Both the position numbers and the translations under genes were made by a program. Below are positions 57,601-64,000 of a stretch of 64,000 bases of DNA, one piece after another; within the stretch, counting starts at the first letter, position 1, and each line of letters begins with the position of its first letter. Under the pieces are notes generated by a model. That model had not been told where the DNA came from and made no database searches. It was given only the letters and a program-made list of their open reading frames with translations. The stretch lies in the NCBI RefSeq assembly GCF_020905335.1, contig NZ_JAJJMN010000002.1, forward strand, positions 1-64,000. Reading direction: 5' to 3'. This stretch comes from Flavobacterium lipolyticum (GTDB lineage: Bacteria; Bacteroidota; Bacteroidia; Flavobacteriales; Flavobacteriaceae).

Positions 57601-60600
57601 AATATGCCTCAGAGCATATGGGATCAGAGACCTCTAAAGAGAATAAAATGAATACAATCCTTGATGTATCGGGGATGCTGGTAAAGGGGAAACTGGGTAT
57701 ATCGATCCGTTATTCAGGTTTGAGTTATGATGCGGCAACGATAAAAAGTCTGGCGGGATCTTACAAGAAACATCTGGAGTTTTTAATAGAGGAATTGGCT
57801 AAAAGCAAAGAGCAGTATCTGACCCCATCGGATTTAACTTTCCAAGGATTGAGCGGGGCAGAGCTCTTAGAGCTTAACGCAGATAATACCCTTGAGGATG
57901 TCTATGAGTTATCTCCTCTTCAGGAAGGCATCTACTACCACTGGCTGGCAGAAGATTCCGGCTCGCTTTATTTTGAGCAGACCTCCTACAGGGTACGAGC
58001 CAAAGTATTGGATATAGAAAAGTTAAAAGGAGCTTATGATGATTTGACAGCCAGACATGCTGTTTTGCGTACTAGTTTCAGTACTGAATATGCTGGGAGA
58101 TCTTTGCAAATTGTAAAGAAAGAGGTAGCGAGTAATTTTACTTATCAGAAGCTTGATGACGAGGTACAGCTTGGACTGATCAAGCAACAGGACAGGGAAA
58201 GAGGCTTTGATTTAAACAGTGGTTCTCAGATGCGTCTGCAGGTTGTTGATCTGTCGCAAGGGGAGTATGAGTTTATCTGGAGTCATCATCATATCCTGAT
58301 GGACGGTTGGTGTGTAAGTGTGCTTATCAATGACTTTAATGAGTTGTTGAGTGCCGCAATAAAAGGCAGTACAGCTGATCTGCCACCGGTAATGCCTTAT
58401 TCCAATTATATCAATTGGTTGAAAAACATAGACAGAGAGCATTCACTTGGTTACTGGGAGGGTAACCTTAAAGGTTATGCAGTACCGGCAGAGATTCCTT
58501 TCAAGACAAAAGCTGTAGATACTACTTATGTCGAATACAGTGAACACCTTGACATAGGGGGAGCTGTGTTTAAGCAAGTAGACACGCTTTGTACCGCTTT
58601 AGGCATTACCCACAGCACTTTTATGCAAGGTGTTTGGGGGTATTTATTGTCACGTTACAACAACACGAGTGATGTGGTGTTTGGTGCTGTGGTATCAGGT
58701 CGTCCGGCCGATTTAGCGGGAGTTGAAGATATGATCGGACTGTTTATCAATACCATTCCGGTCAGAGTAAAGTATGATGTTGATACTACGGCTGCTGACC
58801 TGTTAAAAATGCTGCAAGAGCAATCGATACAAGGTACATCACATCATTATATGAACCTGTCGGAGGTTCAGTCACAGAGTGAACCGGGCATGGATTTGAT
58901 CAATCATATTATGATATTTGAGAACTATGCAGTAAAGGAATTGGAAAACGAAGGTGTATTCAATAGCCAGAAAGAAGAAGGGCTTTCGATACAAGCAATG
59001 GAAGTTTTTGAACAGACTAATTATGATTTTAATATTACAGTTAGTTCATCGGATGTTTCATTACACCTAAATATCAGATACAATAGCAATCGTTATGATA
59101 CAGCATCATTAAAGCAGCTGGTAAACCATATTGATACCGTAATCAAGGCGTTTGTACAAAACGCGGATCAGTCTTTAACAGCATTAGATTATGTATCGGA
59201 AGAAGAGAAAGATAAACTGCTGTTCACTTTCAACGATACAACAGCAGCATACCCGAAGGACAAGACGATTGTAGACTTGTTTGAAGAACAGGTTGCAAAG
59301 ACACCGGATAACATCGCCATAGTCTTTGAAGATACAGAACTGACCTACAGGGAGCTTAATGAGCGATCCAATCAGTTGGCGCATTATCTAAGAGAACGAG
59401 GCGTACAAGAAGAGACTTTGGTGCCCATCTGTATGGATCGGGGAGTGGAGATGCTGATTGGTATTTTAGGGATCCTGAAAGCGGGTGGTGCTTATGTGCC
59501 TATTGATCCGGCTTATCCTCAGGAGCGTATAGGTTATATGCTTTCTGATACAGCTGCCCTACTGGTAGTGAGCACTTTTGAGAGCCAGGCCGTTTTACCT
59601 GAAGATTACACCGGACTTTTGGTAGTTGTAGATAGGGATTGGTCTTTGATCAATGAACATCCTACAACGCCTCTTGATGCAGCGCTAAGCTCAGCGAGTC
59701 TGGCCTATGTTATTTATACCTCTGGTTCAACAGGAAAACCAAAGGGAGTACTGATTCAGCACAACAATTTGGTTCGTCTGTTCTTTAACGATGCTTCCTT
59801 GTATGATTTTAGTGAAAAGGATACCTGGACGTTGTTTCATTCTTTTTGTTTTGACTTTTCAGTGTGGGAGATATTTGGAGCTCTTTTTTATGGAGGTCGT
59901 TTGGTGATTATACCCAAAATTATTGCCCAGGATGTGGCTGCCTTTTCAGAGTTATTGGCAGAACAGCAAGTTACGGTACTCAACCAGACTCCTTCTGCAT
60001 TTTATGCCCTTTTGGGATATGTTAGTGGTAAAGAAATGGCGTTATCATTACGTTACGTTATTTTTGGAGGAGAAGCCCTTAACCCGGCAAAGATCAAGTC
60101 ATGGAAAGAAGAGTTTCCGGCCTGCCGTTTAGTAAATATGTACGGTATAACCGAGACAACAGTTCACGTTACCTATCAGGAGATTGGTGATGAGCATCTG
60201 GAGAGCAGCAAAAGTGTAATTGGTAAAGCCATTCCTACCTTAACCATTTTTATTTTAGACAATGCACAGCATTTAGTACCCATTGGTATAGAGGGAGAAC
60301 TCTGTATTGGCGGAGCAGGTTTGGCGCGTGGCTATCTGAACCAGCCGGGATTGACAGCAGATAAATTTATTGCCCATCCGTTTGTGGAAGGAGAACGTCT
60401 TTATCGCAGTGGGGATTTAGGGCGTTGGCTTGCTGATGGGAACATCGAATATTTAGGCCGAAAAGACGATCAGGTAAAGATCAGAGGACACCGTATTGAG
60501 ATTGGCGAGATAGAGTACGCTTTAGAACAGCATGAGCAAATCAAGCAAGCTGTAGTTTTAGCGATAGAAAACCAATCAGGGGAGAAAGAGTTGGTGGCCT

Positions 60601-63600
60601 ATATTGTTTCTAATGTCGAGCAAAACACAAGCGGTTTAAGAGTTTATTTAAAACAGAGATTGGCTGAGTATATGCTTCCGGCTTATTACATCCAACTGGA
60701 AGAACTTCCCTTAACCTCTAATGGAAAAGTAGACAAGAAGTCCTTGCCGGATCCTGAAGGTTCTGGTTTGTCAAGTGGTGTAGAATATGTAGCTCCACGT
60801 AACGAGTCAGAAGAGAACATGGTCAGGATATGGAGTGAAATATTACGTGTAGATAAGGAGAAACTGGGTATTAAAGACCGTTTTTTTGAATTAGGAGGAG
60901 ATTCAATAAAAGTGATTCGTTTGCTGGCAGCAGTAAGAAAAGAAATGCTTTATCAATTGTCTGTAAATGAGATTTATAATAACGATACTGTAGAAGCACT
61001 TTTAGAGTATGCTAAAGGAAATAAAGATGAAATTGATTTAAAGAATCAATGGCGATTAGAAAAAGAAAAAAGCATTAGAAGTGAAATAGAAGATTTAAAG
61101 CAGCGCATTTTATCTTCCGATTCGTTTTTAGACCAAGAGAATATCGAGGATATATATCCGATGAGTGATATCGAGAAAGGAATGGTGTTTGGCTATTTAA
61201 TGAATAAAGGGACAGGTACCTATCATGACCAAATGGTACACCGATGGGTTGTTGATGAATTTGATAGTACCCGATTCACTCAGGCTTTGGATTTACTTAC
61301 CGAGAAACATTCTATATTAAGAACAAGTTTTAATTTGAGTGATTTTGAACGTGAAGTTCAAATAGTACACAAAGCAGTTAAAACCAGCCTTACTATCAAA
61401 GATCTTTCTGCTTTAAGCAAAGAGGAGCAAGAAGAAGAGATTAAAATATTTATGGAATCAGAACTGGATACCATAGATATTTCAAAAGCTCCATTGTGGA
61501 GCATGAGTGTGTTTTACATAGGTAAGGATAACTATATTTTTATATTTCAATTTCATCATGCAATCATTGATGGATGGAGTCAGGCTTCTTTTCTAACGGA
61601 ATTAAATAATTTATATCTGAAGTTAGGAGAAGATAAAAACTATAAGCCTTCTGTTTTAAAATCAAGTTATAAGGAGACTGTTGTTCAGAATGAAATAAAC
61701 AAAGTAGATGATTCAATCAAAAAATATTGGAAAAACGAGTTGGCTGACTATGAGAGATTGGATTTACTTACAGATCAGGAAGAATCAGCATTCTATTCCT
61801 ATACTTATGATAATACGTATTTAGAAAGAATAGAAAATCTGGCCAAGACTTTGAATACAAACGTCAAAGTTGTATCGCTGAGTGCGTATTTGTATATGCT
61901 CAAAATAGTAAATAACACTTCTGAAATAGTAACGGGAGTTGTTACCAATACGAGACCCAATACAGAAGATGGAGATAAAATACTAGGTTGTTTTTTAAAT
62001 TCAATCCCATTAAAATTTGAGATAGATGAAAACCTGCAATGCGCTGATTTTGTCATGGATGTTCATAAAAAGCTAATTGAGCTTAAAAACAATGAGACCC
62101 TAAGTCTTTTAGAAATTGCTTCAATTACGAAAGAATCGTATGGATCTAATCCATTTTTTGACATACTGTTTAACTATGTTGATTTTCATATATATAAAGA
62201 TTTTGAAGGGAACGAATCAGAAGAAAGTATTCCCGCTTCAACCGCATCAAATTTGGATGTTTCAGCGCATGAAAGAACCAATACATTTTTCGATTTTACA
62301 GTTTCTACAACAGGAGGAGTCTATAATATAGAAATCGACGCTACTAAGAAACTGAAATCTAATTTGTCATTAGAGTATGTGGGTAAGCTGTTCTTTAAAA
62401 TAATAGACTTTATTTTAAAAGATCAGAATAAACCATTAAAGGATCTGGATTATGTATCGGAAGAAGAGAAACACAAACAGTTGTTCACCTTCAATGATAC
62501 AGCAGCAGTATATCCGAAGGACAAGACGATTGTAGACTTGTTTGAAGAACAGGTTGCAAAGACACCGGATAACATCGCCATAGTCTTTGAGGATACAGAA
62601 CTGACCTACAGGGAGCTTAATGAGCGATCCAATCAACTGGCGCATTACCTAATGGATAATTACAGCATTCAGCCGGATGATCTGATAGGGATACAATTGG
62701 AGCGAAGCGAGTGGATGATTGTGTCGATACTGGGTGTGTTAAAATCAGGAGGAGCTTATGTTCCTATTGATTCGCAATACCCTCAGGAAAGAATAGACTA
62801 TATTAAAGAAGATACACAGTGCAAGGTTTGTCTGGATGAGCAAGAGTTAAACAAGTTCAAAGAAAACCAGGAGCGTTATGCTAAAGACTTAGAGACTCGC
62901 ACGGCTAAAAGCGATCATTTGGCTTATGTGATCTATACTTCAGGTTCGACAGGAAATCCGAAAGGAGTCATGATTGCTCACGGAAATTTATATTCATCTA
63001 CGTGTACAAGAAATGCATATTATGATTTTGTAGAATCGTATTTATTGATACCTTCTTTTTCTTTTGATTCGTCTGTAGCGGCTTTATGGGGTTGTCTTAC
63101 CGGCGGTAGCACATTATATATTGTAGTGGATAACCACCTGAAGGATGTTTTTAGTATCAGTAGTTTTATAAATAAGTATGCAATAGCATGTATATTGTGT
63201 GTACCCTCGTATTATCAGCTGCTGTTGTCACATTCAGCATCAGGAAAGTTACCTTTTAAGAGGGTGATTTTAGCGGGTGAGACATTAAGTGGCAGTTTAG
63301 TAGAAGAGCATTTTATCGGATTGCCGGAATGTGTTTTATTTAATGAATACGGTCCGACGGAAAACACGGTATGGTCAACAGTAGCCAGTATAGGAAAAGA
63401 AACCAGGAGAGTACATATTGGGAAACCCATAGGTAATACCCACATATATATATTGGATAACAGCAATAAGATGGTACCAACAGGGGTAACAGGAGAAATA
63501 TGCATAGCTGGAACTGGTTTAGGCAGAGGCTATTTGAATCAAAAAGAGTTAACGAAAGAGAAATTTATAGCGAATCCATTTGAATCAGGAGAGCGTTTGT

Positions 63601-64000
63601 ACAAAACAGGTGATTTAGGTCGTTGGCTGCCCGATGGAAACATCGAGTTCATAGGCCGAAAAGACGACCAGGTCAAGCTCAGAGGGTATAGGATAGAGCT
63701 TGGAGAGATAGAGCATGTTTTAGTAAAACATGAAGCTGTAAGTCAGGCAGTAGTTTTAGCCAGAGAGAACGAGTCTGGAGAAAAAGAGCTGGTTGCTTAT
63801 ATTACGTTAAATGTTGAGCAGAACGTAATAGCTTTAAAAACCTATTTAAAAGAAAGGTTACCTTCTTATATGATTCCGGCGCACTTTGTTCAAATGGAAA
63901 TAATGCCGTTGACAGCTAACGGCAAAATAGCAAAGAAGTCCCTACCTGATCCCGTAGGTGTAAGTCTGGTAAATGTTGTAGAATATGCGGCTCCAAAAAA
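48633..64000 (+). CDS. NRPS, 3'-truncated: TubC-C-A-T-E-C-A(Phe/Tyr)-T-E-C-A(Thr)-T-C-A-
   Basis: The frame starts in an ATGA overlap and stays open to the end of the window, giving at least 5122 residues. Order: TubC-like docking (1-58), C (about 74-500), A (about 510-1020, pocket D-V-L-Q-A-G-H-I-D, unassigned), T, E (about 1110-1480), C (about 1583-2005), A (about 2010-2525, D-A-S-T-I-A-A-I-C, an aromatic type near Phe/Tyr codes), T, E (about 2620-2990) and C (about 3086-3515). Then A (about 3520-4045, D-F-W-N-I-G-M-V-H, a threonine code), T (LGGDS), a divergent C (about 4170-4600, FHHAIIDG) and A (about 4606 on, D-S-A-L-I-A-E-V-W). The last pocket equals that of the second A domain in the gene at 26421. 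The first two residues should become D. The next carrier domain and any thioesterase lie beyond the window. Confidence 0.95.
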   Translation, partial: MIKLIQKILAADIVLDIVDGKLKLYSENEVDSEILNEIRANKEELTRYLIQSNIVEASSTPSESIFAVPSQPSYSISNAQRRLWVLSQFEGGSSAYNIPGSTYLRGIIEIENIRRAIEATIDRHEILRTVFREEESGEIRQWILEREDLGFTIDYQDFREEADKQEKAEAYIAADSHQVFDLEKGPLLRAALLQVEEEEYWFYFNIHHIISDGWSMEVLTKDIFKYYEAYRTGKEPDLKELGIQYKDYSAWQLAQLEQESFKAHGEYWLDKLSGELPLLELPSSKQRPKLKTYKGHSLGAYLDKATTARLKGYVQENGGSLFMGLLASWKVLLYRYTAQQDIIVGIPVAGRDHADLEDQIGFYVNTLALRNRVNPQESFDGFYQSVKEHTLKSYNHQMYPFDRLVEDLNLQRDTSRSAVFDVMLTVNNDERIAGVEISEEVLNQVVDQGYSTAKFDIEITFQEVGDCLSLNLIFNSDVYEKEMVEGLIGHYKQLLNGLLETPEEKIAQIDYVSEEEKHKLLFTFNDTTAAYPKDKTIVDLIEEQVEKTPDNIAIVFENTELTYRELNERSNQLAHYLIENYNIQPDDLIGIQLERSEWMIVSILGVLKSGGAYVPIDPQYPQERIDYIKEDTQCKVCLDEQELSRFKENQERYAKDVETRMAKSDHLAYVIYTSGSTGNPKGVMVSHQNLTNKLIEEKTLLSIDNESISYCLTNYVFDVSLLEIFLVLIAGGTTVASAGNIVNNAQAAIRTIIDRKVTILQGTPTYFAQFVSELTQETAKELNKFLRTIAMGGESLNANLVKSIKELLPDVKLNNHYGPTEITIDAIVNKDVSSFEANIIGRPLGNTIVYILDEHQKLVAVNVTGEIVISGQSVAQGYLNQEALSQEKFVANPFKAGERLYKTGDLGRWLPDGSIEFIGRKDDQVKIRGYRIELGEIEHALVKHEAVSQVVVLARENESAEKELVAYIVSNVEQNASDLRAYLKQSLPEYMLPAYFVQLEVIPLTANGKIDKKALPNPEAMGLSSGVEYVAPVTEQEKVLVSVWSAVLKKEGIGIKDSFYNLGGDSIKSIQVVARLKQQGYRLKVEHLLSTPVLEELAGLMELTTQVSDQSEVSGAVVLTPIQEWFFKSEEITAHEYFNQSVLLYSKEELDGSILEKSIEDLTRHHDALRMVYKQNQGVWEQFNGAVSSNHCMIHFYDLRESENAQAEMAQLGEALQSSINLSEGPLLRVAHFRLKDGDRLGLIVHHLVVDGVSWRILLEDLSSLYSGYKEGEKIALPAKTDSFQRWALLQKEYASGSKLEKERVYWQQVCDHQIAGLAQDKMVEEGRAAVIDSSESFALDQHTTGLLQTRVHGVYNTEINDVLLTGLGLALKEVLSAARSVLQMEGHGREEIIDGVDISRTVGWFTTVYPFVLDVSGSGNEAAHLVAVKEALRRLPNKGIGYGILTHLSQERLESTLMPEITFNYLGDFGVNVSNEEDSLFEYASEHMGSDTSKENKMNTILDVSGMLVKGELGISIRYSALRYDAATIKSLAGSYKKHLEFLIEELAKSKEQYLTPSDLTFQGLSGAELLELNADNTLEDVYELSPLQEGIYYHWLAEDSGSLYFEQTSYRVRVKVLDIDKLAIAYQGLTARHAVLRTNFSTEYAGRSLQIVRKEVPNNFTYQKLDDEVQLELIKQQDRERGFDLGSGSQMRLHVVDLSQGEYEFIWSSHHILMDGWCVSVLINDFNELLSAAIKGSTADLSPVMPYSNYINWLKTIDREHSLGHWKEYLKGYAAPAEIPFKTRAVDTTYVEYSERLEIGGAVFKQVDTLCTTLGITHNTFMQGVWGYLLSRYNNTSDVVFGAVVSGRPADLAGVEDMIGLFSNTIPVRIKYDVDTTAADLLKMLQEQSIQGTSHHYMNLSEVQSQSEPGMDLMDHVMIFENYAVKELENEGVFNSQEEEFILESMEVIDRSNYDFNILIAPSPVSLNLNIRYNSNRYDTRSLKQLVNDIATVIKAFAQNADQSLTALDYVSEEEKHKQLFTFNDTVVAYPKDKTIVDLFEEQVEKTPDNIAIVFEDTELTYRELNERSNQLAHYLMENYNIQPDDLIGIQLERSEWMIVAILGVLKSGGAYVPIDPEYPSSRKEYIVKDSAIALLITEAGFIYDIDYYEGEVFAIDVEFDSENYSSETVSKRDASDHLAYVIYTSGSTGNPKGVMVEHQAIVNTILSQITDFNVNSGSRALQFASFSFDASISETFIILLSGARLFIATESHRKDPDLLVSFIRSNAIDIATLSPSILNRIEISELTGLKTLITAGESAQYEKAIDYLKYGTYYNAYGPTEASICGTIFKLDHREKIVADSIPIGKPIGNTQIYILNEKEELQAIGVVGEICIGGNGLARGYLNQEGLTREKFITNPFKAGERLYKTGDLGRWLPDGNIEFIGRKDDQVKIRGHRIELGEIEHALVKHEAVSQAVVLARENESAEKELVAYIVSNVEQNTNDLRAYLKQSLPEYMLPTHFVQLEAIPLNTSGKIDKKALPNPEAMGLSSGVEYAAPVTEKEKVLVSVWSAVLKKEGIGIKDSFYNLGGDSIKSIQVVARLKQQGYRLKVEHLLSTPVLGELAGLMELTTQVSDQSEVSGAVVLTPIQEWFFKSEEIKAHEYFNQSVLLYSKEELDGSILEKSIEDLTRHHDALRMVYKQNQGVWEQFNGAVSSNRCMIHFYDLRESEAAQAEMAQLGEALQSSINLSEGPLLRVAHFRLKDGDRLGLIVHHLVVDGVSWRILLEDLSSLYSGYKEGEKTVLPAKTDSFQRWALLQKEYASGSKLEKERVYWQQVCDHQIAGLAQDKAVEEGRAAVIDSSESFALDQHTTGLLQTRVHGVYNTEINDVLLTGLGLALKEVLSAARSVLQMEGHGREEIIDGVDISRTVGWFTTVYPFVLDVSGSGNEAAHLVAVKEALRRLPNKGIGYGILTHLSQERLESTLVPEITFNYLGDFGVNVSNEEDSLFEYASEHMGSETSKENKMNTILDVSGMLVKGKLGISIRYSGLSYDAATIKSLAGSYKKHLEFLIEELAKSKEQYLTPSDLTFQGLSGAELLELNADNTLEDVYELSPLQEGIYYHWLAEDSGSLYFEQTSYRVRAKVLDIEKLKGAYDDLTARHAVLRTSFSTEYAGRSLQIVKKEVASNFTYQKLDDEVQLGLIKQQDRERGFDLNSGSQMRLQVVDLSQGEYEFIWSHHHILMDGWCVSVLINDFNELLSAAIKGSTADLPPVMPYSNYINWLKNIDREHSLGYWEGNLKGYAVPAEIPFKTKAVDTTYVEYSEHLDIGGAVFKQVDTLCTALGITHSTFMQGVWGYLLSRYNNTSDVVFGAVVSGRPADLAGVEDMIGLFINTIPVRVKYDVDTTAADLLKMLQEQSIQGTSHHYMNLSEVQSQSEPGMDLINHIMIFENYAVKELENEGVFNSQKEEGLSIQAMEVFEQTNYDFNITVSSSDVSLHLNIRYNSNRYDTASLKQLVNHIDTVIKAFVQNADQSLTALDYVSEEEKDKLLFTFNDTTAAYPKDKTIVDLFEEQVAKTPDNIAIVFEDTELTYRELNERSNQLAHYLRERGVQEETLVPICMDRGVEMLIGILGILKAGGAYVPIDPAYPQERIGYMLSDTAALLVVSTFESQAVLPEDYTGLLVVVDRDWSLINEHPTTPLDAALSSASLAYVIYTSGSTGKPKGVLIQHNNLVRLFFNDASLYDFSEKDTWTLFHSFCFDFSVWEIFGALFYGGRLVIIPKIIAQDVAAFSELLAEQQVTVLNQTPSAFYALLGYVSGKEMALSLRYVIFGGEALNPAKIKSWKEEFPACRLVNMYGITETTVHVTYQEIGDEHLESSKSVIGKAIPTLTIFILDNAQHLVPIGIEGELCIGGAGLARGYLNQPGLTADKFIAHPFVEGERLYRSGDLGRWLADGNIEYLGRKDDQVKIRGHRIEIGEIEYALEQHEQIKQAVVLAIENQSGEKELVAYIVSNVEQNTSGLRVYLKQRLAEYMLPAYYIQLEELPLTSNGKVDKKSLPDPEGSGLSSGVEYVAPRNESEENMVRIWSEILRVDKEKLGIKDRFFELGGDSIKVIRLLAAVRKEMLYQLSVNEIYNNDTVEALLEYAKGNKDEIDLKNQWRLEKEKSIRSEIEDLKQRILSSDSFLDQENIEDIYPMSDIEKGMVFGYLMNKGTGTYHDQMVHRWVVDEFDSTRFTQALDLLTEKHSILRTSFNLSDFEREVQIVHKAVKTSLTIKDLSALSKEEQEEEIKIFMESELDTIDISKAPLWSMSVFYIGKDNYIFIFQFHHAIIDGWSQASFLTELNNLYLKLGEDKNYKPSVLKSSYKETVVQNEINKVDDSIKKYWKNELADYERLDLLTDQEESAFYSYTYDNTYLERIENLAKTLNTNVKVVSLSAYLYMLKIVNNTSEIVTGVVTNTRPNTEDGDKILGCFLNSIPLKFEIDENLQCADFVMDVHKKLIELKNNETLSLLEIASITKESYGSNPFFDILFNYVDFHIYKDFEGNESEESIPASTASNLDVSAHERTNTFFDFTVSTTGGVYNIEIDATKKLKSNLSLEYVGKLFFKIIDFILKDQNKPLKDLDYVSEEEKHKQLFTFNDTAAVYPKDKTIVDLFEEQVAKTPDNIAIVFEDTELTYRELNERSNQLAHYLMDNYSIQPDDLIGIQLERSEWMIVSILGVLKSGGAYVPIDSQYPQERIDYIKEDTQCKVCLDEQELNKFKENQERYAKDLETRTAKSDHLAYVIYTSGSTGNPKGVMIAHGNLYSSTCTRNAYYDFVESYLLIPSFSFDSSVAALWGCLTGGSTLYIVVDNHLKDVFSISSFINKYAIACILCVPSYYQLLLSHSASGKLPFKRVILAGETLSGSLVEEHFIGLPECVLFNEYGPTENTVWSTVASIGKETRRVHIGKPIGNTHIYILDNSNKMVPTGVTGEICIAGTGLGRGYLNQKELTKEKFIANPFESGERLYKTGDLGRWLPDGNIEFIGRKDDQVKLRGYRIELGEIEHVLVKHEAVSQAVVLARENESGEKELVAYITLNVEQNVIALKTYLKERLPSYMIPAHFVQMEIMPLTANGKIAKKSLPDPVGVSLVNVVEYAAPK
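48870..50680 (+). repeat. C plus A N-terminal half repeat, copy 2
   Basis: Second copy of the block at 29780-31610. After the A3 motif the two genes diverge completely into different substrate-specifying subdomains. Confidence 0.85.
51725..54710 (+). repeat. Scaffold repeat T-E-C, copy 3
   Basis: Third copy of the T-E-C block. It has local differences in the C domain near 53485-53540 and 54450-54600, while the E domain is almost unchanged from the other copies. Confidence 0.88.
56240..59220 (+). repeat. Scaffold repeat T-E-C, copy 4
   Basis: Fourth copy of the T-E-C block, following the aromatic module and leading into the Thr module. Confidence 0.88.
62450..63770 (+). repeat. Duplicated A domain with the unassigned DSALIAEVW pocket, copy 2
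   Basis: Second copy of the A domain at 31090-32420, here behind a divergent C domain. Similarity fades after about 63780, in the C-terminal subdomain. Confidence 0.88.

Noticed and set aside
43905..59220. CRISPR or tandem satellite repeat suggested by recurring long identical blocks
   Set aside because: The repeats are kilobase-sized coding modules (T-E-C and A domains) in one reading frame.

Overview
The window lies inside a very large nonribosomal peptide / polyketide (NRPS-PKS) gene cluster of a Bacteroidota bacterium. The host is inferred from AT-rich DNA, ATG starts without clear Shine-Dalgarno sequences, the style of the condensation domains (a motif such as SDAQRRLW), and companion families common in that phylum. 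I cannot name the genus or the product. Both ends of the window fall inside megasynthase genes, so the cluster continues on both sides.

Layout. (1) 1-7436, plus strand: the 3' end of an NRPS gene (end of an epimerase domain, then C-A-T), with a luciferase-like monooxygenase embedded in a glycine-type A domain. Two different NRPS-associated hydroxylases follow: a SyrP/TauD-like Fe(II)/2-oxoglutarate enzyme and a CmlA-like diiron enzyme. (2) 7624-13656, minus strand: a type II thioesterase, a Sfp-type phosphopantetheinyl transferase, a periplasmic penicillin-acylase-family hydrolase and a small membrane protein form a tight operon. A flavin-dependent LLM oxidoreductase and a YceI lipoprotein follow. 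A perfect-stem hairpin separates this convergent block from the first. (3) 13657-14801: a 1.1 kb divergent non-coding region. (4) 14802-64000, plus strand: six consecutive megasynthase genes. The last five are nearly contiguous or overlap by 1-4 bases; the sixth runs off the window.

Assembly line as read from domain order and A-domain pocket residues: C-[dead A/MT]-A(Ser)-T-C-A(Asp)-T; KS-AT-ACP; C-A(Ser)-T-C-A(?)-T-KS-AT-KR-ACP; C-A(Ser)-T; C-A(?)-T-E-C-A(Ala)-T; C-A(?)-T-E-C-A(Phe/Tyr)-T-E-C-A(Thr)-T-C-A(?)-. Five of these subunits begin with a TubC-like docking domain, and most upstream subunits end in a short acidic/hydrophobic tail. The PPTase would activate the carrier domains, the type II TE would clear misloaded chains, the hydroxylases would act on carrier-bound residues, and the acylase may mature the exported product.

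Most notable points: a degenerate adenylation domain kept around a side-chain-type methyltransferase and followed by a complete Ser A domain (possible O-methylserine); a Gly module with an embedded monooxygenase (possible alpha-hydroxyglycine or terminal amide); and strong mosaicism, in which near-identical module scaffolds carry swapped substrate-specifying A subdomains. No thioesterase domain, transporter or regulator is visible inside the window.
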